Assembly (NCBI RefSeq): GCF_023149135.1
Contig: NZ_JAIWJX010000002.1
Span: 3,968,001-4,032,000 of the forward strand
Length of the DNA stretch: 64,000 nt
DNA from: Fictibacillus marinisediminis
GTDB lineage: Bacteria; Bacillota; Bacilli; Bacillales; Fictibacillaceae
Direction: 5' to 3'
The notes under the pieces are model-generated. The model was not told the DNA's origin and ran no database searches. It saw only the letters and a program-made list of their open reading frames with translations. This document shows, piece by piece, positions 27,895 through 36,055 of the stretch. Made by a program: the position numbers and the translations under genes. How positions within the stretch are numbered: the first letter of the stretch is position 1; each line of letters begins with the position of its first letter.

Positions 27895-28878
27895 CTAGAC
27901 GTTCCTCGTTGATTCTCGTTCGATCAGTTCAACATCCAATTCATAGAAGGTATTTTCCACTGGCTTTTTCTCAATGAGCTTCACAAGAAGATCAGCAACG
28001 ATTGTTCCCATGTCGTAAATCGGCTGTCCAACAGTGGTCAGCTCTGGCGTTGTTGCTTCTGATAATGCAATACCGTCAAAACCAATAATGGCCAGTTCCT
28101 CGGGGACCTTCTTTCCGAACTGATGGGCTGCTTTGATCGCACCGATGGCCATCACATCGTTGCCTGCAAAGATTCCGTCGATCTCAGGGTGGCGGTTCAG
28201 CAGCTGAAGTGTCGCCTTGATCGCTGTCTTCATCTCATAGTTGCCGTCTTCAATATAGCTGGCGTCAAACCACGGTTCACTTCCCACTTCTTCGAGATAA
28301 CCGGCACGCCGCTCCATCGCATTATCAATATGCTCTGGTCCGCTCAGATGGGCGATTCGTTTACAGCCCATTTCTTTCAAAAAGCTAGCCGCTTTTTGTG
28401 CACCGCTTTTGTTTTTAACAACAACCGTAGGAATGTCTGCGTTGATTTTACGGTCGATGCTAACAACCGGAATGTTCAGCTGTTTCACTTTTTCAGCAGT
28501 CAGCGTATTGGAAGCGACAATAAGGCCGTCAACATACTTTTGAAGCAGAATCTCAAGATAGTCTTCTTCTTTTTCTGCGTTTTCATCGGTATTGCAGAAG
28601 ACAACGTTATAGCCCAGCTTATGGGCCGTGTCTTCCACTGCCCTAGCAAGCTCCGGGAAAAATGGGTTAACTATATCCGGCACCATTAACCCGATGGTTT
28701 TCGATGTTTTTTTGTAAAGGCTTCGGGCTACCGCGTTTGGCTTGTAATTCAGCTGCTGGATCGCTGCATCAACCTTTTTCTTCGTATTTTCATTCACGTA
28801 CCCATTGCTGTTCATCACCCTGGACACCGTCGCAACTGAAACACCTGCCTGTTTCGCGACGTCTTTAATGGTTGCCAT
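27895..28878 (-). CDS. rbsR: Ribose operon repressor, LacI family
   Basis: The 327-residue regulator begins MATIKDVAKQAGVSVATVSRVMN, a classical LacI helix-turn-helix, followed by a ribose-binding-like core (IGLMVPDIVNPFFPELARAV, DGIFAGNDVMAIGA, IIGFDGIALSE). CGGAG is nine bases before the ATG at 28878; the TTG two codons earlier is too close. It heads the rbs operon, and two copies of a perfect LacI palindrome lie in its promoter. Confidence 0.93.
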   Translation of the reverse strand: MATIKDVAKQAGVSVATVSRVMNSNGYVNENTKKKVDAAIQQLNYKPNAVARSLYKKTSKTIGLMVPDIVNPFFPELARAVEDTAHKLGYNVVFCNTDENAEKEEDYLEILLQKYVDGLIVASNTLTAEKVKQLNIPVVSIDRKINADIPTVVVKNKSGAQKAASFLKEMGCKRIAHLSGPEHIDNAMERRAGYLEEVGSEPWFDASYIEDGNYEMKTAIKATLQLLNRHPEIDGIFAGNDVMAIGAIKAAHQFGKKVPEELAIIGFDGIALSEATTPELTTVGQPIYDMGTIVADLLVKLIEKKPVENTFYELDVELIERESTRNV

Positions 28879-28936
28879 AATCAAACACTCCGATAAAATG
28901 CTATTTTTAGTTAAGTTTTGAATGTGTACTCATATG

Positions 28937-28995
28937 TGTAACCGGTTACATACTGTTGTAATAAAAAATCGGTCAATCTTGTGTAACCGGTTACA
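28937..28995 (-). promoter_or_regulatory. Promoter of the rbs operon with two RbsR operators
   Basis: TGTAACCGGTTACA occurs twice (28937-28950 and 28982-28995), a perfect 14-bp palindrome of the LacI type with central CCGG; the centres are 45 bases apart. Between them, on the minus strand, TTGACC (28971-28976) and TATGTA (28947-28952) are spaced by 18 bases and form a plausible promoter whose -10 overlaps the downstream operator. Repression by RbsR is the simple reading. Confidence 0.75.
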
Positions 28996-29042
28996 CACAG
29001 TATAATTCCTCCTCTTTAAGATGTCAAAGGGGAATTTTTTTA

Positions 29043-29092
29043 GGTGCCAGGCACCGTCGTTACATAAGTATGTAAAGGCGGTGCCTGGCACC
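29043..29092. repeat. Palindromic element upstream of rbsR promoter
   Basis: GGTGCCAGGCACC, centre with TTACATAAGTATGTAA, GGTGCCTGGCACC. Both halves of the core carry matching changes relative to the common TTACACA/TGTGTAA form, so the core palindrome is kept. Confidence 0.9.
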
Positions 29093-29321
29093 ACATCAAC
29101 GACACCATACCTAGCTTTTAACATCAAACTTTCACTGCCAAACTTTATCCCTATTGACAAGACCTCATCATCATAATAAAATAACTGACAGAATAGATAG
29201 AATTATCTGTTTATTTTTTTGTTCCTATTCCAAAACTTAGTTTTATATTATAAAACAAATGAATTATTTACCTCTTTGTTTATACATAAATGCCAGATTT
29301 AACGCTCTATTTTTCATATTT

Positions 29322-29335
29322 TGAAAGCGCTGCCA
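29322..29335 (+). promoter_or_regulatory. Catabolite-responsive element (cre) candidate
   Basis: TGAAAGCGCTGCCA matches the CcpA consensus TGWAANCGNTNWCA at all but one position. It lies 36 bases before the start of the MFS transporter gene, where CcpA binding would repress it in the presence of preferred sugars. Confidence 0.55.
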
Positions 29336-29371
29336 TTTTGGCGTTTTATAAAAAACAAGGAGGAATTGGGT

Positions 29372-30669
29372 ATGGAAGCAAGACTTGAGACAAAGCAAGC
29401 TAAGCCGGTTAATTTCGCACGGAAGTTTCGCTGGACGGTTGTTGTTTGGTTGTTGATCGGGGGATCATCAACTATCTTGACCGGGCGAATCTTTCCATAG
29501 CAGCTCCAGAAATGATGAAAGAACTCGGGCTTACTGCCACAGACATCGGATTGCTGGGAACCGTTTTTTCTTGGAGTTATGCGCTGATGCAGCTCCCTTC
29601 CGGCTGGCTGATCGACCGTTTCGGAACGAAAAAGGTCTATACGATCGCATTGATTTGGTGGAGCGGCGCTACCATGCTGACTGGGGCAGTACATAAAATG
29701 TCTACCTTTATCATGTCCCGGGTTTTGCTTGGTGTGGGTGAAGCTCCATGTTTTCCAACCATGGCCAAGATTACTTCTTATTGGTTTCCGAAAAAGGAAA
29801 GAGGGCTTGCGACAGGGATATGGGACTCATCCTCCAAGTGGGGACCCGCTATAGCACCGCCATTGCTCGTTTTTCTCATGGTAACTTTTGGCTGGAGAGC
29901 CCTCTTTTATATCACGGGTGCCATCGGCATTGTATTTGCCATCGGATTTTTCATCTTTTATAAAAATCCGGACAAAAGCCGCAAGCTTTCCGAGATGGAG
30001 CTGGAATATATACAATCGGAAGGCGCTGGTTCGGAACATAGCATTCAAACATCCAAAATTAAATGGGGAGAATTATTTAAGTATCGAAGTGTATGGGGGA
30101 TGATTCTTGGCTTTTTCTGTACCATTTGGATCTGGAATATCTTCCTTGTCTTTCTTCCTCTCTTTTTAACAAACGTCCATCATGTCTCATTGAAAGAACT
30201 GGGGATCTATGCCGGGATTCCATGGCTTGGCGGGATCTTCGGAAATATTTTCGGAGGATACCTTACGAAAAAGCTCGTGGATAAGGAAATCACTACACCT
30301 ATCAAAGCAAAGCGTGCGCTTATTAGTATCAGTGCCATCTCTGCTGCCATAGTGGTCTGTGCCGTTCCGTTCGTGACTGGACTTGCCATGACGCTCACAC
30401 TGTTGACGCTTGCTCTTTGTTTTATTTCAGCAATGACGGGAAGTGCATGGGCGCTCGCGGGTGATATCGCACCGCCTTCCATGGTTGCATCAGTCGGAGC
30501 CATCCAGAATTTTGGCGGCTATTTTGGAGGAGCCTTTTCTCCTGTTGTAGCCGGAATAATCGTGGATACTACAGGTTCCTACTCCCTTGCTTTTATCTCC
30601 GGCGGTCTGATCGCAGGCTGTGCGGCATTATGTTATTGGTTTATCGTAAAAAATCCTATTCAAGAATAA
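29372..30669 (+). pseudogene. MFS sugar-acid transporter gene with an early frameshift
   Basis: The gene starts at an ATG eight bases after AGGAGG and first reads to KFRWTVVVWLLIGG. There the frame is lost; the second frame continues with IINYLDRANLSIAAPEMMKE and ten more helices to the stop at 30669. Adding one G to the run of five at 29459-29463 gives a continuous protein of about 430 residues of the anion:cation symporter family (hexuronate, galactonate, 2-ketogluconate type), including RGLATGIWDSSSKWGPAIAP. Without repair only a protein lacking the first helix could be made. It is followed at 18 bases by a hydroxyacid dehydrogenase gene. Confidence 0.82.
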
Positions 30670-30687
30670 GGATAAGGAGGAGCGCTA

Positions 30688-31671
30688 TTGAAACCGAAAG
30701 TTTTTCTCGCAAGGCCTATCCCTGCTGAGGCAGAAGCGTATATTTCAGAGCATTGCACATACGAAAAATGGCAAGGTTCTGCACCGATAACGAGAAGTGA
30801 ACTGCTAGAAAGATTGGAGGATGCAGAAGGGCTGCTCATTACCGGGGAAACAATTAATGACGAACTGCTGGATCATGCCCCAAAGCTAAAAGTCGTCAGT
30901 AATATTTCCGTTGGTTATAACAATTTTGACCTTGAGTCCATGAAAAAAAGGAACATTATGGGTACGAATACCCCTGATGTTCTCAATGAAACGGTGGCTG
31001 ATCTGGCTCTGGCCTTAATACTTTCCGCAGCACGGCGCATCCCCGAGCTGGACAAGCTGGTGAAGGACGGCAAGTGGGAGGAGCAAGACGATGAACCGCT
31101 CTTCGGTGTCGATGTTCACGGAAAAACATTGGGTATCATCGGCATGGGCAGAATCGGTGAGGCTATTGGAAAGCGCGCCAAATTCGGCTTTAACATGGAT
31201 ATACTGTATCATAACCGGCGAAGGAAACCGAAAACAGAAGAGGTTCTCGGCGCGGAATATGTCCCGCTGGAGGAATTGTTGCAATCCTCGGACTTCGTAC
31301 TGTTAATGGTTCCTTTTACTCTGGAGACGAGGCACCTTATGGGTCAAGAGCAATTTGCACTCATGAAAAAATCCGCCATCTTCATCAACACTTCACGTGG
31401 ACAGACGGTCGATGAAAATGCCTTGATCCAAGCTCTGCAAAACAAAGAAATCCTGGCTGCAGGTCTCGACGTATTTGACCAGGAACCCGTCTCAACCGGC
31501 AATCCGCTGTTAAAGCTTCCTAATGTAGTGACTCTGCCTCATATCGGTTCAGCGACTCACCAGACAAGGTTCGATATGGCCATGCTCGCTGCCAAAAATC
31601 TGGTCGCTGCAGTTACAGGAAACGAGCCCCAAAATATTGTCCAAGAATTAAAAAGCGGAATCAAGCTGTAA
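30688..31671 (+). CDS. D-2-hydroxyacid dehydrogenase (2-ketogluconate/glyoxylate reductase type)
   Basis: The 327-residue enzyme is an NAD(P)-dependent D-isomer-specific dehydrogenase. It shows LKVVSNISVGYNNFDL, the dinucleotide motif GIIGMGRIGEAIGKRAK, the catalytic region INTSRGQTVDENAL, LDVFDQEP and the acid-base His in LPHIGSAT. It resembles Bacillus YvcT and GhrB, which reduce 2-ketogluconate, glyoxylate or hydroxypyruvate. The start is TTG, seven bases from AAGGAGG. With the upstream transporter it suggests uptake and reduction of a keto-sugar acid. Confidence 0.9.
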   Translation: MKPKVFLARPIPAEAEAYISEHCTYEKWQGSAPITRSELLERLEDAEGLLITGETINDELLDHAPKLKVVSNISVGYNNFDLESMKKRNIMGTNTPDVLNETVADLALALILSAARRIPELDKLVKDGKWEEQDDEPLFGVDVHGKTLGIIGMGRIGEAIGKRAKFGFNMDILYHNRRRKPKTEEVLGAEYVPLEELLQSSDFVLLMVPFTLETRHLMGQEQFALMKKSAIFINTSRGQTVDENALIQALQNKEILAAGLDVFDQEPVSTGNPLLKLPNVVTLPHIGSATHQTRFDMAMLAAKNLVAAVTGNEPQNIVQELKSGIKL

Positions 31672-31680
31672 ACGGTAAAT

Positions 31681-31731
31681 GGTGCCAGGCACCTCAATTA
31701 CACACTTGTGTAATTTGGGGTGCCTGGCACC
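31681..31731. repeat. Palindromic element after the dehydrogenase gene
   Basis: GGTGCCAGGCACC, centre with TTACACACTTGTGTAA, GGTGCCTGGCACC, then CAATTTTTTA. It follows the stop by nine bases and the T-run makes it a plausible terminator on the plus strand. Confidence 0.88.
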
Positions 31732-31853
31732 AATTTTTTAAAAAGCATACTTCTTGCTTACTATAAAATAAACCCATTGATGGATAATACTTTCCTATTT
31801 GTTTGTTACTGTAAAATGGTAGCGCAAAAAATATCGAGAGGTGATGTGTTTTG

Positions 31854-32471
31854 ATGAAGATGATAAAAAAAATGCTGATTCTGATTGTTATGGGATTCAC
31901 GCTAGTGGCAACACCAAGTTTATCGTACGCACAAACGCTGAGTAAAGGAAGTACAGGCAATGAGGTTAAGACCCTGCAGAGCCGCATGAAGAATGCAGGC
32001 TACTTTCATGGTCCTGTTACCGGCTATTATGGACCTCTCACAAAGTATGCTGTCGCTAATTTTCAGCTGGCCACTGGCATTGTTCCTGACGGAGTTGCCG
32101 GCCCTCGCACATTCGGTAAGTTAAACGATGTCGAAATTATGGCAAGGGTAGTCAACGGAGAAGCGCGCGGGGAATCCTACCTCGGGAAAGTTGCCGTAGC
32201 TGCGGTCATACTAAACCGCCTTGAAGATTCACGTTTTCCAAAAGATACGTTTAATGTCGTCTACCAGACCAACGCTTTCACTGCCGTCCATGATGGACAG
32301 TATAATATCTCTCCTAACGCTTCCGCCTATCGTGCTGCCATTGATGCCATGAAAGGCTGGGACCCTACACACGGTTCTATTTTCTATTACAATCCTCACC
32401 TTGCATCGAACAACTGGATCTTTTCACGCCCAAGCGTTACCCGAATCGGCAATCATATATTTGCTAAATAA
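31854..32471 (+). CDS. Cell wall hydrolase with peptidoglycan-binding domain (SleB-like)
   Basis: The 205-residue secreted protein has a signal peptide (cleavage after SYA near residue 26), a peptidoglycan-binding domain (about 30-90: LSKGSTGNEVKTLQSRMKNA ... FQLATGIVPDGVAG) and a SleB/CwlJ hydrolase domain (about 95-205: MARVVNGEARGESYLGKVAV, AVILNRL, FYYNPHLASNNWIFSRP). The glutamate in NGEARGES is the expected catalytic residue. This layout is that of spore cortex lytic and related muramidases. The ATG follows AGAGGTGAT; the preceding TTG is a possible alternative. Confidence 0.88.
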   Translation: MKMIKKMLILIVMGFTLVATPSLSYAQTLSKGSTGNEVKTLQSRMKNAGYFHGPVTGYYGPLTKYAVANFQLATGIVPDGVAGPRTFGKLNDVEIMARVVNGEARGESYLGKVAVAAVILNRLEDSRFPKDTFNVVYQTNAFTAVHDGQYNISPNASAYRAAIDAMKGWDPTHGSIFYYNPHLASNNWIFSRPSVTRIGNHIFAK

Positions 32472-32480
32472 TATTATTTT

Positions 32481-32530
32481 GGTGCCAGGCACCCGCTTTT
32501 GACATATGTCAAAGAGCGGTGCCTGGCACC
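32481..32530. repeat. Palindromic element, TTTTGACATATGTCAAA core class
   Basis: Same arms as the others, but the centre contains TTTTGACATATGTCAAA instead of the TTACACA core. It lies ten bases after the hydrolase stop. Confidence 0.9.
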
Positions 32531-32664
32531 AATTTTGTAGTAACCCCCGCTTTTCGTATTGTCGAAATAAAATTTTTTATTACAAAGTAATTCGACACAA
32601 TTTTCTGATATTTTTTGATAAATTATTAACTGAAGTCTAATATTGATGAAAAGGGGATAGAAAT

Positions 32665-34098
32665 TTGAAGAAAAAGCTTGCTGTACTTTCAATGTGCTCA
32701 GCCCTGTCATTCTCACTGTTTTCGGGACTTGTTTCCCAGCCTGCCAGCGCTGAGGAATCAGCTTCACAGGTGCATTATCTTCTAACGTATAAAGGCAACA
32801 ACGTCCCTTCCAACCTTTCTGCAAAAATTGAACAAGCCGGCGGTTCTGTGGAACGTGTCGTTGAGGAAATTGGTGTTGTAGAAGCCAAATCATCCTCCCC
32901 TGATTTTCTTGCCAAAGTGAAGGCAGATTCAAATGTACAAGCCGCGGACAAAGAATTGGAAGTTTATTTGGAAGACGATCCAAATCCAGCTGACGGACAA
33001 CCCATTACATCCATTCCGCAGCCCGACTGGAACGATCCGAACCAAAACTACCATGATCTCCAGTGGGATATAAAGAAGATCACGAACGATTTTAAATCCT
33101 ATGACATCAACAAAGGAAACCATAATACCGTCGTCGGGATCATTGACACTGGTATGGACTTTAATCATCCTGATTTAAAAGCAAATGCCGATCTTGCCGG
33201 CAGTAAAACCTTTGTGCCTGGCACGAAAGATGCCTGGGACCAGAACGGCCATGGAACTCACGTAGCCGGTTCCATTGCTGGTAACGGTAAAGTTTACGGC
33301 GTTGGCCCGAACTTAACCGTACGCTCGTACCGGGTTTTCGGTGCTACAGGCGGTGCACAGCAATCATGGATTACCGATGCAATCGTGTCTGCAGCGAACG
33401 ATGGAGTTGAGGTCATCAACATGAGCCTTGGCGGATGGCGCTGGATGGCAAACAATCTTGGCGACAAAGGCGATTCCGCTTCCATGGTGGCTTATCACCG
33501 TGCCATGCAGTACGCTACGCAAAAAGGTGTGACGGTTGTCGTTTCTGCCGGCAATGACTCCCGCAACTTGAACGACATCCATGACATGCAGGCTTACTGG
33601 AAGGAAACGTACGGATTGGATATTAAAGGGCCATCCCGTGTAGCACCTGCACAGGTTCCTGGAGTCGTCACGGTATCCTCTTCCAACGAGTGGTCTACCG
33701 ACAAAATTGCGTTCTATTCCAACTACGGAAGTGTGATTGATGTAGCAGCTCCTGGCGGCGACAATGGCCCAACATACGATGCCCTATATCGCCAAAATCC
33801 AAAAGGAAATTATCTTGATAAGCGTGACTTTATGTACCGCGCGTTCTCAACCTGGCCAACCTATCTGACACCCTATGTAACAGGAAACTTAAAAGGTTAT
33901 GCCCTTCTTCACGGTACTTCCATGGCTGCACCGAAAGTAGCCGGTATCGCAGCGGTCATCAAATCACAGCATCCTGAATATTCGCCAGCACAAGTTCAGG
34001 CCAAGCTGCGCCAGACAGCTGTCGATCTCGGAAAAGTGGGACAAGATCCGCTATTCGGGTCTGGAGAAGCCAACATCTATAATGCATTAACGAAATAA
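32665..34098 (+). CDS. Secreted subtilisin-like serine protease (S8)
   Basis: The 477-residue preproprotein has a signal peptide (cleavage after PASA, residue 29), an I9-type propeptide (about 36-103) and a subtilisin catalytic domain. The triad is Asp161 (GIIDTGMDFNHPDL), His196 (NGHGTHVAG) and Ser419 (HGTSMAAP), with oxyanion Asn297 (SAGNDS). The start is TTG with AAGGGG upstream. An inverted repeat TGTCGAA/TTCGACA (32560-32597) lies in the promoter region. It is flanked on both sides by palindromic elements of the same core class. Confidence 0.94.
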   Translation: MKKKLAVLSMCSALSFSLFSGLVSQPASAEESASQVHYLLTYKGNNVPSNLSAKIEQAGGSVERVVEEIGVVEAKSSSPDFLAKVKADSNVQAADKELEVYLEDDPNPADGQPITSIPQPDWNDPNQNYHDLQWDIKKITNDFKSYDINKGNHNTVVGIIDTGMDFNHPDLKANADLAGSKTFVPGTKDAWDQNGHGTHVAGSIAGNGKVYGVGPNLTVRSYRVFGATGGAQQSWITDAIVSAANDGVEVINMSLGGWRWMANNLGDKGDSASMVAYHRAMQYATQKGVTVVVSAGNDSRNLNDIHDMQAYWKETYGLDIKGPSRVAPAQVPGVVTVSSSNEWSTDKIAFYSNYGSVIDVAAPGGDNGPTYDALYRQNPKGNYLDKRDFMYRAFSTWPTYLTPYVTGNLKGYALLHGTSMAAPKVAGIAAVIKSQHPEYSPAQVQAKLRQTAVDLGKVGQDPLFGSGEANIYNALTK

Positions 34099-34104
34099 AA
34101 AATT

Positions 34105-34154
34105 GGTGCCAGGCACCCGCTTTTGACATATGTCAAAGAGCGGTGCCTGGCACC
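34105..34154. repeat. Palindromic element, TTTTGACATATGTCAAA core class
   Basis: The 50 bases appear identical to the copy at 32481-32530. It starts six bases after the protease stop, so the protease gene is bracketed by two matching elements. Confidence 0.9.
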
Positions 34155-34182
34155 AAATTTATGGCACCAAATTTACTCTTAC

Positions 34183-34518
34183 TTATTTTACTTTCACATC
34201 CACCAGATCAGACATCTTCACTCGATGGACCTCATGGTGGAAATCTACGACGCGCAGCTGTTTTTTATAGGAATCTACATAATGGACCTTCCCGATCAAT
34301 AAATGGAAGTCCCCTTTTTCAAAAATGGTCATACACAGATCCAAATCCTCAGCCATCGCTTCACAGATCGTCTCCTCCATCAGCTCGTATTGCTGTTCAT
34401 CCAGTTCTGGTTTTGTCTTCTTTTTATGATCCCAGTCAAACTCCCTTAAACCCTTCACATGCTCAGGCATAAACATCCCTTGCCATTTCATCTTTCCGCG
34501 ATCCCGAAGCATATTCAT
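34183..34518 (-). CDS. YolD-like protein
   Basis: The 111-residue product has the YolD-like pattern: DRGKMKWQGMFMPEHVKGLR near the start, an acidic central helix, and a beta-rich end with GKVHYVDSYKKQLRVVD. YolD proteins are small, often next to a Y-family polymerase (UvrX), and of unclear role; no polymerase gene is beside it here. Several in-frame starts exist between 34530 and 34512; the ATG at 34518, six bases after GAGG, is used. Confidence 0.8.
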   Translation of the reverse strand: MNMLRDRGKMKWQGMFMPEHVKGLREFDWDHKKKTKPELDEQQYELMEETICEAMAEDLDLCMTIFEKGDFHLLIGKVHYVDSYKKQLRVVDFHHEVHRVKMSDLVDVKVK

Positions 34519-34788
34519 CACCTTCCTCACCCTATTATATGCGAATGTATGTTCGGTTTATACTGAAAATAAATGACAAGTAATGCATGTCATTTGCGGA
34601 AACTTGTAAATTGAAGGCAACCAGCCTAATGAAGTGCCCAACCTTAGACTCCAACCAATCCTGAGGAATGTGTAAATTTTAAAATATTTTTAAACAAACC
34701 TGTCATTTTCTGTTATATTAAAAAAGATATTGAAATTGGATAAATACGATCATTAATGGCTTTTTATTATAATGAAGAGGTTGATGAA

Positions 34789-35730
34789 ATGGACAGACGT
34801 TCAGCTAAAAAGCAGCGCAAGAAGAAACGCAGTGGACTAAAGACTACCCTCATTATTCTAGGCGTGTTATTGCTCATTGGAGCAGGCGGTTTCTACTATG
34901 TTTATGGCTCCGTTAAGAATACGGCCAACAAAATGCACGACAACTCAACATGGGACGGTTCCTCTAAACGAAAGAAAGAGCTTACTCCTTCAAAAGGCGA
35001 CCCGCTTTCTATCTTGATTTTGGGTGTCGATGAGCGGCAAGGTGACCGCGGCCGATCCGATACGCTAATTCTTGTCACCGTTAACCCGAATACAAACAAA
35101 ATGGTAATGACCAGCATCCCGCGTGATACGCGCACAGAAATCGTTGGAAAAGGCAAGGAAGATAAAATTAACCATGCGTACGCATTCGGTGGTACGAAAA
35201 TGGCGATCAAAACAGTAGAAAACTTCCTCGACGTACCAGTCGATTACTTCTTGAAAGTAAACATGGAAAGCTTCAAAGGAATCGTTGATGCCTTAGGAGG
35301 CGTCACTGTAGATAACGAACGTCTGGCGTTTAATTACGATGGCTACTCGTTCCCTAAAGGCGAACTGAAGCTGTCCGGAAAAGAAGCACTTGCTTATACC
35401 CGTATGAGAAAACAGGATCCACAGGGTGACTTTGGCCGTAACGAACGCCAGCGCCAGGTGATCAGCGCAATCATAAACGAAGGAGCACAAATTTCTTCGG
35501 TTACAAAAATGGGCGACATTCTGGACGTAGTCGGCACTAACGTAAAAACAAACATGACGTTTGACGAAATGAAAGACATTCAATCGAAGTATAAAGGCGC
35601 TCGCAAAAATGTAGAAAACATAGAGATCAAAGGCCAAGGCCAGCGAATCGGCGGCATCTACTACCTCGTTGTGCCGGAAGACGAGAAAACCAAGATTCAA
35701 ACCACGTTAAAAGAACAGCTTGAACTTTAA
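34789..35730 (+). CDS. LytR-CpsA-Psr family transferase
   Basis: LCP proteins transfer anionic polymers such as teichoic acid or capsule from lipid carrier to peptidoglycan. The 313-residue product has a basic cytoplasmic start (MDRRSAKKQRKKKR), one membrane helix (about 20-42) and the LCP domain with LILGVDERQGDRGRSDTLIL, SIPRDTR and YTRMRKQDPQGDFGRNERQ, whose Arg and Asp residues bind the lipid pyrophosphate. AAGAGG is eight bases before the ATG at 34789; the frame is open from 34756. It could act with the exopolysaccharide locus at the left end. Confidence 0.92.
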   Translation: MDRRSAKKQRKKKRSGLKTTLIILGVLLLIGAGGFYYVYGSVKNTANKMHDNSTWDGSSKRKKELTPSKGDPLSILILGVDERQGDRGRSDTLILVTVNPNTNKMVMTSIPRDTRTEIVGKGKEDKINHAYAFGGTKMAIKTVENFLDVPVDYFLKVNMESFKGIVDALGGVTVDNERLAFNYDGYSFPKGELKLSGKEALAYTRMRKQDPQGDFGRNERQRQVISAIINEGAQISSVTKMGDILDVVGTNVKTNMTFDEMKDIQSKYKGARKNVENIEIKGQGQRIGGIYYLVVPEDEKTKIQTTLKEQLEL

Positions 35731-35736
35731 GACGAT

Positions 35737-35772
35737 AGCAGTGATCCTTGCAGGAGGGTCGCTGCTTTTTTT
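35737..35772 (+). terminator. Terminator after the LCP gene
   Basis: AGCAGTGATCCT pairs imperfectly with AGGAGGGTCGCTGCT around TGC and is followed by TTTTTTT. Confidence 0.8.
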
Positions 35773-35792
35773 ATGCTAAACTATTGATATAG

Positions 35793-35930
35793 AATTATTT
35801 TACAGAAGCTGAACGCAAAGACAATCAAGTGGTTTTGGCAACGTACTGGCGAAACGAAAAAACGACTCGCTTTTCCATGCCTGTTGAGCTTTTTGAGAAA
35901 CTGTATCGTGATCTAGGTATTTCGGAATAG
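35793..35930 (+). pseudogene. C-terminal gene remnant
   Basis: After an in-frame stop at 35790, 45 codons run to TAG at 35930 and read like a genuine protein end (EAERKDNQVVLATYWRNEKT ... PVELFEKLYRDLGISE). There is no ATG before the middle of the frame and no ribosome site. It looks like the tail of a decayed gene; the family is not recognised. The rest of the gap to 36055 holds nothing clear except the sequence before the permease gene. Confidence 0.4.
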
Positions 35931-36055
35931 GTCCTAAAGAACTTCCTGTCAAAAGAAGGATTTACATGTAAATTTATGGAATGTATTGTAGTAATGAGGT
36001 ACTAGATGTGCCTCCTTATTTATTCTTCTTTTGATCGGAGGCCATTTGAAAACGG

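Noticed and set aside
32474-32983. 169-codon minus-strand frame over the subtilisin start
   Set aside because: It lies opposite the signal and propeptide region of a clear protease gene and begins in a palindromic element; no ribosome site.
33213-33225. Element-like GTGCCTGGCACG inside the protease gene
   Set aside because: It encodes VPGT at a place where similar residues occur naturally in subtilisins and lacks the perfect arm symmetry, so chance is the better explanation.
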